Shown piece after piece: positions 1 through 6,447 of a stretch of DNA of 7,810 nucleotides; position 1 is the first letter of the stretch; the number at the start of each line of letters is the position of its first letter. The position numbers were made by a program, and so were the translations under genes. The stretch is from the NCBI GenBank assembly GCA_031257595.1, contig JAIROH010000124.1:1-7810 (forward strand). The letters are read 5' to 3'. The notes below the pieces were generated by a model. It was not told the origin of the DNA, made no database searches, and was given only the letters and a program-made list of their open reading frames with translations. Source of the stretch: Treponema sp. Lineage in GTDB: Bacteria; Spirochaetota; Spirochaetia; Treponematales; Breznakiellaceae.

Positions 1-123
1 TGCGCCGACCAACGGGAGGAAAAGCGCACAGGATGTGCGCGGCAGCAGGCGAGGCGGGCTGGAGGGAGCCCGCAGGACGCGGGCGACCGAAAGCCGAATC
101 CCCTTATCTCCAGAACGTATCGC
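1..123. other. GC-rich intergenic block with stacked small hairpins
   Basis: This stretch after the stop of the outer-membrane protein gene is clearly richer in G and C than the neighbouring genes. It holds three short perfect inverted repeats: arms GCGCACA/TGTGCGC at 24-30 and 34-40, GGGCT/AGCCC at 56-60 and 67-71, and GCCCGC/GCGGGC at 68-73 and 79-84. The last two overlap and are mutually exclusive. Read on the plus strand, each loop contains GGA. A plus-strand frame is open from position 2 to a TAA at 125-127 but encodes an arginine/glycine-rich, low-complexity peptide with no recognisable motif, so I do not call it a gene. The block may be a dispersed extragenic repeat, a terminator region for the minus-strand operon, or a structured RNA. 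The sequence alone does not decide. Confidence 0.45.
20..40 (-). terminator. Possible intrinsic terminator of the ilvE-OMP operon
   Basis: Read on the minus strand, a 7-bp GC-rich stem (GCGCACA/TGTGCGC) with a 3-nt loop is followed directly by TTTTCC. This is the form of a short Rho-independent terminator. It lies about 85 nt past the stop codon of the outer-membrane protein gene. The T-run is only four bases, so termination would be modest. Confidence 0.35.
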
Positions 124-1395
124 CTAAAACCCCATTCCCACGCTGAATGAAAACTGGGGAAGGAAAGTCGTCATATTGTAGGCTGCTGTAAAACCCAGGG
201 CGGGTATGGCAACTCTGCTCAGGTAGAAGCGTACGCCTCCGGCGGGGCCGTGGTCAAAGGTTTCACCCGAAAGGGATCCCGAAGAAAAAACGGCCTGCCA
301 GGAGAAAAATACCGAAAGGGTGCCATAGCGGGCTTTGAAAAGGTACTTTTCAAGTCCCGTTATGGCGCTGGCATAGTGACAAGCGGAAAATTTTACCGGA
401 AGTATGTCGATCCCGATACTGCGGGGACTGTCTTCAAATACTTTGCCGGCGCCGGGTTTGACATTCGCCCCGCCTTTCAGCGATGCCAAAAACCCCGGAA
501 CAACGGGAATCGCAAAAACAAAACGCATGTCCAGCTCATGAAAAGAAGATCCCGCAAAGGCCGGCATGTATCCGTAGGAAAACGAAAGGCTCCGTTCCGA
601 AAGAAGATAACCGTCCCATCCGCTGGATCTGTAGACAATGCCCGGAGAAAAGCCGATGCTTCTGTTTCCCTCTTCCGGCGCGTTAAGAACGGGCTTTGAA
701 ACGGTAATATCGGTAAACGAAACAGTAAAAGAAAGATTCAGCTTGTCGGTAACCGGGTATTCGAGTCCGACAGAAGCCTGTAAAAAGGCGGCTTGGTACC
801 GGCGGAGGGTTTGCTGCTTCTTGTCCTGATCTGCTTTTTTCTGACCGCTGTACATAAACGCCGCATTCCAGCCGGGAAAGTTGTTCCGTTCCGGGGTGCT
901 GCGGTACAGCGCCATCCCCATCCATCCGTCCGATCCGTACATTCCTCCGGCGGCAACCTGATCCCGCAGGCCGAAGGCGTTGGTATCCGCGATAAAAAGG
1001 CCGAAGCTTGTTCCCCCGGAATTAACCATTATCAGAGGAATGGGAAAGAACGACCACTTTTCCTCTACATGCACCCGAAGCCTGACGCCGCCTGGTTCCG
1101 GCAGAAGCTCAACCGATACCGGCTCAAGAACGCCGGTATCAATGACAACGGCTTTCACTTCATTTATTATGCCGGGGCTTCCCGCGTCTCTACCAATAAA
1201 TTTTTCAAGGGCATAATCGGTAACTTTCGTCTTGGTACGCTTGAGACCCGTTACTTCAATCGAGGTGATAACTGCCGGCGTATCTTCCGATAAATTTTCC
1301 GGGGCCGAAAAATCCAAAACTCCGGCCTGAGGATCCGTCTGGGCGAAAAGAAAAACCGGAAGAAGGAAAAAAAGGACGGCGGAATATTTATCCAT
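124..1395 (-). CDS. Secreted POTRA-like/beta-barrel outer-membrane protein (Omp85/BamA-like, short)
   Basis: This 423-residue protein starts with a Sec signal peptide: a charged M-D-K, then a hydrophobic core at residues 5-17, with likely cleavage after LFA at about 18. There is no lipobox cysteine. Residues about 41-114 look like one POTRA-type module (SIEVTGLKRTK..., a beta-alpha-alpha-beta pattern ending in VRLRVHVEEKW). The remainder, about 115-423, is rich in alternating aromatic/small residues and glycine-turn patterns typical of a transmembrane beta-barrel. It ends in a C-terminal phenylalanine (FSVGMGF), the usual outer-membrane insertion signature. Omp85 proteins fold or translocate outer-membrane proteins. 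With one POTRA module this is much shorter than a typical five-POTRA BamA, so it is unlikely to be the main BamA and its substrate is unknown. It begins 23 nt after ilvE and has only a weak Shine-Dalgarno, which suggests co-transcription with ilvE. The family call rests on pattern recognition, not a search. Confidence 0.7.
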   Translation of the reverse strand: MDKYSAVLFFLLPVFLFAQTDPQAGVLDFSAPENLSEDTPAVITSIEVTGLKRTKTKVTDYALEKFIGRDAGSPGIINEVKAVVIDTGVLEPVSVELLPEPGGVRLRVHVEEKWSFFPIPLIMVNSGGTSFGLFIADTNAFGLRDQVAAGGMYGSDGWMGMALYRSTPERNNFPGWNAAFMYSGQKKADQDKKQQTLRRYQAAFLQASVGLEYPVTDKLNLSFTVSFTDITVSKPVLNAPEEGNRSIGFSPGIVYRSSGWDGYLLSERSLSFSYGYMPAFAGSSFHELDMRFVFAIPVVPGFLASLKGGANVKPGAGKVFEDSPRSIGIDILPVKFSACHYASAITGLEKYLFKARYGTLSVFFSWQAVFSSGSLSGETFDHGPAGGVRFYLSRVAIPALGFTAAYNMTTFLPQFSFSVGMGF

Positions 1396-1418
1396 TTGGT
1401 TTAAGTCCGGAGGAAATT

Positions 1419-2504
1419 TTACATAACGGTTTTCATCCAGCCCTTGACATCGGGCAGGGCGCCGTATTGAATCCCTTTGAGGGTTTTTTGCAGTTCCCCG
1501 GTAAGTTCTCCGGGTTTGCCGTCACCGAATACCGTTTTCTTTCCCCTGTGGGTAAGAGACGAAATCGGAGTGGCGCCGGCCGCGGTCCCGCTGACAAAAC
1601 ATTCCTTCGCCTCGGAAAGCGCCTCGTCGATGGAAATCTTCCGTTCTTCGGTTTTTACTCCCCTGTCTTTGGCCAGCTCCAGAATACTTGCCCTGGTAAT
1701 GCCGGGAAGTATCGTATCCCCCAGTTCCGGGGTAACCAGTACGCCGGATTTAAGCAAAAAGAATATATTGCAGGATGAGCCTTCTTCAACGTAGGTATGT
1801 TTTTCCGCATCAAGGAAGACGCACTCCATATAACCTGCCTCAACAGCCTCGTGTTTTGCCAGGGCCGCTATAACGTAGTTGGAATCCGCCTTGATCCAGC
1901 CCGTACCCTTAGGAGTCGCCCGGATGCGCTCGGTTACCACGGCGTCCGAACGGCCTTCCTGGAAATACGCGCTTACCGGAGTGCCGACAATGACGACCCA
2001 GGGTTCAGTGGAAACATTGACGCCGATTCCTCCCTCGGCATAGGTAAACGGTCTTATATAGAGCGAATCGGCGTTCGTGTACGAATCTTTTTCCCATTCG
2101 GATTTATAGGCGACTTCAAAGCCCAGTTTGAGGTTACGCTTTACCATTTCCACGCAGGCGTTGACAAAAAGCTCCGCCGGAAACGGCGGCATACAAAGAC
2201 CCTTCATCGAATTGTAAAAACGTTTTGCGTTCATATCGGGCCTGAAAATCGCAAGACCGCCATTTTTCTGGGGCAGGGCCTTCAACCCTTCAAAACAGCC
2301 CAGGCCGTATTGGGTGGTGTACGAAACCAGAGGCATATCGCCGTAAAAATTGCGGGACTCGGCAAGAGCCGCGGCTTCCGCCGGAGAAAGCTTCGCCTCC
2401 TCTTCGGGACTTTTGTGGGGCTTCTCCAGGTATTCTTCTTTCCAGCCGCCGTTTGTATACTTTGCCCGGTACGCGACCGGAAAACTGGCTAACGCAAAGG
2501 CCAT
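1419..2504 (-). CDS. ilvE: Branched-chain amino acid aminotransferase
   Basis: This 361-residue PLP-dependent fold-type IV aminotransferase transfers the amino group between glutamate and the 2-oxo acids of valine, leucine and isoleucine in the cytoplasm. It matches the long BCAT (class IV) family in length and motifs: YGLGCFEGLKA at 66-76, RPDMNAKRF at 88-96, the presumed PLP lysine K205 in GTGWIKADSNY, VEEGSSCNIF at 239-248, PGITRASILELA at 267-278, and the GTAAGATPI loop at 306-314. The lysine neighbourhood reads KADSNY rather than the more familiar KxGGNY. The start at 2504 (MAFALAS) is chosen because GAGGAGGAAC lies just upstream. An upstream in-frame TTG at 2555 falls inside the predicted -35 element and is unlikely. 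The stop is followed after 23 nt by the outer-membrane protein gene. No other ilv/leu gene lies in the window. Confidence 0.93.
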   Translation of the reverse strand: MAFALASFPVAYRAKYTNGGWKEEYLEKPHKSPEEEAKLSPAEAAALAESRNFYGDMPLVSYTTQYGLGCFEGLKALPQKNGGLAIFRPDMNAKRFYNSMKGLCMPPFPAELFVNACVEMVKRNLKLGFEVAYKSEWEKDSYTNADSLYIRPFTYAEGGIGVNVSTEPWVVIVGTPVSAYFQEGRSDAVVTERIRATPKGTGWIKADSNYVIAALAKHEAVEAGYMECVFLDAEKHTYVEEGSSCNIFFLLKSGVLVTPELGDTILPGITRASILELAKDRGVKTEERKISIDEALSEAKECFVSGTAAGATPISSLTHRGKKTVFGDGKPGELTGELQKTLKGIQYGALPDVKGWMKTVM

Positions 2505-2507
2505 GAT

Positions 2508-2517
2508 GTTCCTCCTC
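2508..2517 (-). promoter_or_regulatory. Strong ribosome binding site fixing the ilvE start
   Basis: On the minus strand GAGGAGGAAC precedes ATG with about 4-6 nt between the core and the start codon. It supports translation from 2504 instead of the longer TTG-initiated frame at 2555. Confidence 0.85.
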
Positions 2518-2526
2518 GGTAAAACC

Positions 2527-2555
2527 ATGTTAGCAGAAAACGCGATCTTGCTCAA
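2527..2555 (-). promoter_or_regulatory. Predicted sigma-70 promoter of ilvE
   Basis: The minus strand reads TTGAGC (2555-2550), a 17-nt spacer, then TAACAT (2532-2527), with a TG dinucleotide one base before the -10 (extended -10 form). Each hexamer matches consensus at four of six bases. The start site would be near 2520, giving a leader of about 16 nt that contains the Shine-Dalgarno. It lies in the short gap between the transporter stop (2562) and ilvE, so ilvE can be expressed independently of the upstream gene. Confidence 0.5.
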
Positions 2556-2561
2556 CAGGAT

Positions 2562-3314
2562 TTACAGCAGGCTGTACTTCACCCCTTCGTCGTAGATGTC
2601 GACCCCTTCGGCTTTTTTGAGTTTTCCTACGGCGAGATAAGTCAGCGGGGTAAGGGCGGCTTCCAGGGCGCACTTAAAAAGGTAGTTGGTAAGTACGAGG
2701 GAAACGAAAGCGCCCCATCCGAATACCCCGGCAAGGCTTGCCACAAGTACAAAAACAAAACTGTCAAGGAATTCTCCCGCGAGGGTGCTGCCGATGGTCC
2801 GCATCCAGAGAAAGCGGCCCCGGAAAAGTACTTTCATCCGCGACAGAACCACCGAATTGGAAAATTCCCCGGTAAGGTAGCCGGCAAGGCTTGCCAGCAC
2901 GATGCCGCCCGAGCCCATGCCGCCGAGTATCGCTTCGTAGGCGGCCGTTCCCGCGTAACGTTCCCATTCGCCGTCTCCGGGAAGCAGACGAAGCAGCAGG
3001 AATGTAAGGCCGGAAAGGGCAAGGCAGGCAAAGCCCGTCCAGATTACCCTGCGGGAAGCGCGGAAACCGTAGACTTCGGTAAGTATGTCGCCGAACACAT
3101 AGGACAGCGGAAAAAGCAGGGTTCCGCCGTCAAAGGCCATGGTTATCCCGAACACGGAAAAACCCAAATTGACGATCTTCGCCGACGAGGCTACATTGCT
3201 GGTTACAAGGATCGCCGCAAAAAACGCCGTTACCGTACCCAGATGCCTGAAACGGGAAGGATCGGCGCCTTTCCCGGCGCTTTGCGGGGGAGTTTGTTTT
3301 TTGGGGGGATTCAT
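2562..3314 (-). CDS. yhhQ: Queuosine precursor transporter (YhhQ/VUT family)
   Basis: This 250-residue inner-membrane protein has about six hydrophobic segments (roughly 27-45, 52-72, 88-110, 132-150, 180-200 and 203-228). It belongs to the family formerly called DUF165. Members import queuosine precursors (preQ0/preQ1) used to modify the wobble base of GUN-anticodon tRNAs. Family hallmarks seen are FPLSYVFGDILTEVYG at 68-83, RTIGSTLAGEFLDSFVF at 172-188, and an acidic motif in the last helices (KCALEAALTPLTY, 214-226). The first 25 residues are a hydrophilic Pro/Lys-rich cytoplasmic tail. ATG at 3314 is preceded by AAGGAG at 3325-3320, a good ribosome site. The 140 nt upstream show a 5-bp hairpin (3336-3349) but no preQ1 riboswitch that I can fit and no clear promoter. 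Substrate specificity is inferred from the family. Confidence 0.88.
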   Translation of the reverse strand: MNPPKKQTPPQSAGKGADPSRFRHLGTVTAFFAAILVTSNVASSAKIVNLGFSVFGITMAFDGGTLLFPLSYVFGDILTEVYGFRASRRVIWTGFACLALSGLTFLLLRLLPGDGEWERYAGTAAYEAILGGMGSGGIVLASLAGYLTGEFSNSVVLSRMKVLFRGRFLWMRTIGSTLAGEFLDSFVFVLVASLAGVFGWGAFVSLVLTNYLFKCALEAALTPLTYLAVGKLKKAEGVDIYDEGVKYSLL

Positions 3315-3454
3315 GAAAGCTCCTTGTTTTGTTTAGGCTGATACCAGCCCCGGCGGGTAGCAGGACGACCGCCTGTTTGAATCAGGAACCGGCGCGGCGA
3401 CTTTGGCGGTACCGCTTGAGTTCATATGAGAAACTTTGGAATCGCTTCCGTTGT

Positions 3455-3901
3455 CTATTCGGCGAGAATTTTAAGGATTTCTTCGGCAGATCCCGCCTTG
3501 AGTATCTCCGCGCGCTTTTCCGAACTTTTGAAGAGAAGGCTCACCTCGGCAAGAAACTGAAGGTGGGGCCCGGTCTTCTCCAGTGGGGAAAGGGTCATGA
3601 TAAAGATACGACAAGGTTCTTTGTCCAAGGAATCAAAATCCACGGCGGTATCCGAGATACCGATACAGGCTACAAGGTCTTTTATCGTGGCGCTTTTTCC
3701 GTGAGGTATGGCAATTCCGTGCTTCATCCCGGTAGACATTTTTTGTTCCCGGTCCATCACCGCGGCAAAGGCCGCCGCCCTGTCCTGAATTTTTCCCGCC
3801 GAAACCAGAATATCCAGCAGCTCGTTGATGATCTCTTCTTTTGCCTGGCCTTTCAAATGGAGGCTGATGGTATCTTTGGTAAGTACTGTCTTAAGGTTCA
3901 T
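3455..3901 (-). CDS. PTS EIIA protein, fructose/nitrogen (EIIA-2) type
   Basis: This 148-residue stand-alone EIIA domain accepts phosphate from HPr (or NPr) on a histidine. It passes the phosphate to a sugar EIIB or acts as a regulator (PtsN-like). Visible features are the N-terminal strand-helix region (MNLKTVLTKDTISLHL), GHPF-like helices with EEIINELLDIL at 22-32, and the active-site motif GIAIPHGKS at 62-70, where H67 is the predicted phosphohistidine. VDFDSLDKEPCRIFIMTLSP (88-107) and GPHLQFLAEVSLL follow, as usual in the family. A longer in-frame start at 4033 would add 44 residues encoded by the inverted repeat and promoter, so it is rejected. ATG at 3901 fits the family length and lies about 10 nt past a strong -10. 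No Shine-Dalgarno is present, which fits a leaderless message. No EIIB or EIIC partner lies in the window, so a regulatory or trans-acting role is likely. Confidence 0.88.
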   Translation of the reverse strand: MNLKTVLTKDTISLHLKGQAKEEIINELLDILVSAGKIQDRAAAFAAVMDREQKMSTGMKHGIAIPHGKSATIKDLVACIGISDTAVDFDSLDKEPCRIFIMTLSPLEKTGPHLQFLAEVSLLFKSSEKRAEILKAGSAEEILKILAE

Positions 3902-3910
3902 ATTAAAAAT

Positions 3911-3939
3911 AGTGTAGAACCCAATACCCGAAAAGTCAA
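3911..3939 (-). promoter_or_regulatory. Strong sigma-70 promoter directly at the EIIA start codon
   Basis: The minus strand has TTGACT (3939-3934), a 17-nt spacer and TACACT (3916-3911). Each hexamer differs from consensus in one or two bases. The ATG begins at 3901, only 10 nt after the -10, so a start 7-9 nt downstream gives a leader of about 0-3 nt. There is no Shine-Dalgarno in the interval. Confidence 0.65.
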
Positions 3940-3950
3940 GGCAAAAACCC

Positions 3951-3991
3951 AGGGCAACGCTGATTAACTTGACGCCAATCAGCGTTGCCCT
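3951..3991. repeat. Perfect 15-bp inverted repeat (terminator or extragenic palindrome)
   Basis: The arms AGGGCAACGCTGATT (3951-3965) and AATCAGCGTTGCCCT (3977-3991) are perfect complements around an 11-nt loop. On the minus strand the hairpin is followed by GGGTTTTTGCC, so it could terminate the ahpC-reductase operon. It also ends 11 nt upstream of the EIIA -35, so a role there as an operator or insulator is possible. Its 3' arm resembles that of the second inverted repeat in the same spacer. Confidence 0.75.
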
Positions 3992-4002
3992 ATTATTTTC
4001 TC

Positions 4003-4028
4003 GTTTTTCTGCGAAAAACTGCGAAAAA
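4003..4028. repeat. Tandem 10-bp repeat with small hairpin between two large palindromes
   Basis: CTGCGAAAAA occurs twice in direct tandem at 4009-4018 and 4019-4028. The first copy also pairs with the preceding GTTTTTC (4003-4009 with 4013-4019). The function is unknown. It could be slippage in an AT-rich spacer. Confidence 0.5.
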
Positions 4029-4041
4029 TCCACATTAAAGT

Positions 4042-4077
4042 AGCACTGATTTATTCTCGATTGAATAAATCAGTGCT
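4042..4077. repeat. Perfect 15-bp inverted repeat just after the reductase stop codon
   Basis: AGCACTGATTTATTC (4042-4056) and GAATAAATCAGTGCT (4063-4077) are perfect complements with a 6-nt loop. On the minus strand the stem begins 3 nt after the stop codon of the reductase. It lacks an immediate T-run, so it may be an mRNA 3'-end stabiliser, a weak terminator or an extragenic palindromic repeat. Confidence 0.75.
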
Positions 4078-4080
4078 TCT

Positions 4081-5757
4081 CTAATTCCGGGAATCTTCCT
4101 GTTTGAGCAAATCGAGCAGTTCCCGGATATTTTTCTTTCCGAACCCGGCTATGTTGTCGTTGATAACCAGACAGGGTACGCTCATAACCTTGTACTTTTC
4201 CCGGAGATCGGGGAAATGGTTAAGGTCGTAGGCTTCTGCGGTGATATTGGAATTTTCCGCCGCCATACGCTGGGCCGCCATTACCAGTTCGGGGCACAGG
4301 GTACAGGTAAGGGAAACGAGGATCTTCATTGAAACCGGAGTTTTGACGGCCCGCAGGGCTTCCGTTATTTCCGTATCCAGGGGCTGTCCGGGACCCGCGG
4401 CGTTGTACAGGCCGATAACAAAGGAATTAAACTCGTGCCCTCCCGGCACGCCGTGAAAAGCGATGCCCCGGTAGCTTCCGTCTTCCAGATAGAGCCCCGC
4501 CCAGGGGCGGTGTCCCGCCGGGCCGGAACGGGATGAAGCATCGGAAGATTCAGTACTGGTTTCCGCGGGGTTGATTTCCAGGCGGAGTTTGTCCGTCATT
4601 CCGGCCAGTTCTTCCATAAAATGCCGCAGTTCTTCCGATACGGGGCGCTCGTCCAGGGCAAGGCGCAGAACCAGGGGACGGGCCATTTTTTCAAACACCC
4701 GTTCAAGCTGCGACCGTATTTCCGGCGTAAAAAAATCCTCCGTTTCCGTCCCGTTCCCGCCGGCCGTTTCCCGGGGCAGGCGGGTTACCGGCGGAACAGG
4801 GTGAAGACCGGTAGCTTCCTGCATGGCGCGGGCGTATTTTTCCAAAGCGGCGGCGGCTTTTGCCCCGTCCCCGACGGCGGTAACCACCTGGCGCAGGTTT
4901 TTGACGCACACGTCCCCGGCGGCGTAAAGCCCCTCCACGCCGGTTTTCTGATTCGCGTCGGTAACGACATAGCCCCGTTCATCAAGAACGCCCAGATCCC
5001 GGACCAGGGCGGCGGCGGGTTCATAGCCGGCAAAGACAAAAACCCCGAAAGATTCACCTTTCGGCGGACGGTATTCGGTGATTTCTCCGGTTTTGTTGTT
5101 ACGCCAGCGGGCGTAACGCAGGGCCGTGTCGCCGCTTACCTCTTCCAGTTCCGTATCGGTAAAAACCGTGATCTTTTCGTGGGAACGGGCCGCGTCCGCC
5201 GCGGCCCTGGCGCAGGAAAAATCCGCCCCCCGGATAAGGATCGTAACATGACGGGCATAGCGGGTTAAAAAAACGGCCTCTTCCGCCGCGGCAAATCCGC
5301 CGCCCGCGACGATAACGTCAAGGCCGGTAAAAAATTCGCCGTCGCAGGTGGCGCAGTACGCCACGCCGCGGCCCCTAAAAGCCTCTTCCCCCGCAAAACC
5401 GATCGTCCGGGGATGGGCGCCGGTCGCGAGGAGCACCCCAAAGGCCCGGAAAGGCCCCCGTGATGTTTTGACGGTTTTGATTTTGCCGTCAAGATCCAGG
5501 CTTTCCGCCCCGGCCAGAAGAAATTCCGCGCCGAAGCCCTGGGCCTGCCGCCGCATGGATTCGGTAAGGGCCGCGCCGGCTGCCTTTTCCACGCCGGGAT
5601 AGTTAACCACTTCGGCGGTGATCGCGATCTGTCCGCCAAAACGATCCTTTTCCACCACCAGTACCCGGTAGCGGGCGCGGGCGAGGTACAGCGCGGCGGT
5701 CAGCCCCGCGGGGCCGCCGCCTATCACAATTACGTCGTAGAGATTTTCGTTTTCCAT
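4081..5757 (-). CDS. Thioredoxin reductase-like flavoprotein with C-terminal AhpF-type thioredoxin-fold domains
   Basis: This 558-residue protein carries an FAD- and dithiol-containing reductase module, then a linker, then a double thioredoxin fold. FAD binding is shown by VIVIGGGPAGLTAALYLARA at about 9-28 and YAAGDV at 278-283. The redox-active disulfide is C135-A-T-C138 followed by D. The pyridine-nucleotide domain starts at VIVAGGGFAAAEEA (148-161). Residues about 345-455 and 456-558 resemble the two thioredoxin folds of the AhpF N-terminal domain. Support comes from GHEFNSFVIGLY at 440-451, the CTLC pair C485/C488, and a cis-proline loop SVPCLVIN at 526-533. In classical AhpF this module precedes the reductase; here it follows it. 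The HRRxxxR NADPH motif of TrxB is absent (IRGADFSCA at 175-183). A Ser/Gly-rich insert lies at about 400-416. It follows ahpC by 46 nt, so it is probably the AhpC reductant. ATG at 5757 is bounded by an in-frame TGA and has a closely spaced GAGG. Confidence 0.9.
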   Translation of the reverse strand: MENENLYDVIVIGGGPAGLTAALYLARARYRVLVVEKDRFGGQIAITAEVVNYPGVEKAAGAALTESMRRQAQGFGAEFLLAGAESLDLDGKIKTVKTSRGPFRAFGVLLATGAHPRTIGFAGEEAFRGRGVAYCATCDGEFFTGLDVIVAGGGFAAAEEAVFLTRYARHVTILIRGADFSCARAAADAARSHEKITVFTDTELEEVSGDTALRYARWRNNKTGEITEYRPPKGESFGVFVFAGYEPAAALVRDLGVLDERGYVVTDANQKTGVEGLYAAGDVCVKNLRQVVTAVGDGAKAAAALEKYARAMQEATGLHPVPPVTRLPRETAGGNGTETEDFFTPEIRSQLERVFEKMARPLVLRLALDERPVSEELRHFMEELAGMTDKLRLEINPAETSTESSDASSRSGPAGHRPWAGLYLEDGSYRGIAFHGVPGGHEFNSFVIGLYNAAGPGQPLDTEITEALRAVKTPVSMKILVSLTCTLCPELVMAAQRMAAENSNITAEAYDLNHFPDLREKYKVMSVPCLVINDNIAGFGKKNIRELLDLLKQEDSRN

Positions 5758-5803
5758 ACCTCAGTCCGTGGACAACGGCCGGCGGCCAGGCCCGCGGCGA
5801 AAC

Positions 5804-6367
5804 CTAGAGCAGACCGACAAGGTCAAGGCTGGGTTTTAGCGTTTTGTCGCCGGGCCTCCACTTGGCGGGGCAGACCTCGTCGCCGTGTTCGGCTACAAAC
5901 TGGGACGCCTGTACCCGCCGGAAAATCTCGTCGGCATTGCGTCCGATATTGCCCGCGACAACCTCGTAGGCTACGATTTTGCCTTCGGGACTGACGATAA
6001 AATCTCCCCGTTCGGCCAAACCGCTCTCCTCGATCATCACCCCAAAATCCCGGGCCAGAATGCCGGTGGGATCGGCGAGCATTGGATAACGGATCTTTTG
6101 AATCGTTTTGGAAATGTCATGCCAGGCCTTGTGGACAAAGTGGGTGTCGCAGGAAACCGAATATATTTCGCAGCCGATAGCCTTGAAATCATCGTACTTT
6201 TCCGCAAGGTCTTCCAGTTCCGTGGGGCAGACAAACGTAAAGTCCGCCGGGTAAAAGAAAAAGATGTTCCACTTACCCAGGATATCGGCCCTGGTTACGG
6301 TTTTGAACGCATTGTCGTGAAAAGCCTGGACGGAAAAATCGCCGACTTCCTTTTGAATCATGGACAT
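5804..6367 (-). CDS. ahpC: 2-Cys peroxiredoxin, alkyl hydroperoxide reductase subunit C
   Basis: This 187-residue cytoplasmic peroxidase reduces H2O2 and organic hydroperoxides. The peroxidatic cysteine is C47 in the signature DFTFVCPTE (42-50) and the resolving cysteine is C166 in EVCPAKW (164-170). Length and both cysteine positions fit the AhpC/Prx1 class, and the GDFIVSPEGKI strand (about 121-131) is typical. The C-terminal tail KPSLDLVGLL is retained. It corresponds to the YF-tail region linked to hyperoxidation sensitivity in some eukaryotic enzymes, but no YF motif is present. The ATG has an ideal AAGGAGGT at 6380-6373 with a 5-nt gap. A near-consensus promoter with a 22-bp palindrome at its start site lies about 100 nt upstream, suggesting tight repression and strong induction. 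The reductase gene follows after 46 nt with no terminator, so the two form an operon. Confidence 0.96.
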   Translation of the reverse strand: MSMIQKEVGDFSVQAFHDNAFKTVTRADILGKWNIFFFYPADFTFVCPTELEDLAEKYDDFKAIGCEIYSVSCDTHFVHKAWHDISKTIQKIRYPMLADPTGILARDFGVMIEESGLAERGDFIVSPEGKIVAYEVVAGNIGRNADEIFRRVQASQFVAEHGDEVCPAKWRPGDKTLKPSLDLVGLL

Positions 6368-6400
6368 AAAATACCTCCTTAATGGATATGTTGAACCAAT

Positions 6401-6421
6401 CCCAAAAACTGAAGTTTTGGG
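6401..6421 (-). promoter_or_regulatory. Hairpin in the ahpC 5' leader
   Basis: In the minus-strand RNA CCCAAAA (6421-6415) pairs with TTTTGGG (6407-6401), leaving a 7-nt loop CTTCAGT. It lies about 21 nt upstream of the Shine-Dalgarno within a leader of about 100 nt. The loop sequence is fully complementary to part of the hydG terminator loop. Confidence 0.5.
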
Positions 6422-6447
6422 AAAGCCCCGGTTGTAACCGTTTTATA

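Noticed and set aside
2..127. Plus-strand open frame running in from the window edge to TAA
   Set aside because: It has Arg/Gly-rich composition, no motif, overlaps hairpins and the neighbouring stop codon, and is explained by high GC content.
1797..2492. Long plus-strand open frame of 231 codons opposite ilvE
   Set aside because: It is a shadow of the IlvE reading frame with basic low-information sequence and no family features.
2505..2555. N-terminal extension of IlvE from an in-frame TTG
   Set aside because: The TTG lies in the predicted -35, while a strong ribosome site directly precedes the ATG at 2504.
3362..3420. tRNA-like stem-loop: plus-strand CCTG-TTTGAAT-CAGG with a 7-nt loop resembling an anticodon arm
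   Set aside because: No T-arm (GGTTCRAATC), no D-arm and no acceptor stem can be fitted on either strand.
3330..3455. preQ1 riboswitch in front of the queuosine-precursor transporter
   Set aside because: The only hairpin (GGCTG/CAGCC, 4-nt loop) has too short a loop for the preQ1-I fold and the conserved loop and tail bases are missing.
3902..4033. N-terminal extension of EIIA from an upstream in-frame start
   Set aside because: It would be encoded by the palindrome and promoter, exceeds the family length, and has no homology-like pattern.
4621..5268. Long plus-strand open frame of 215 codons opposite the reductase gene
   Set aside because: It is antisense to a well-supported flavoprotein, in GC-rich codons that suppress stops, with no recognisable domain or ribosome site.
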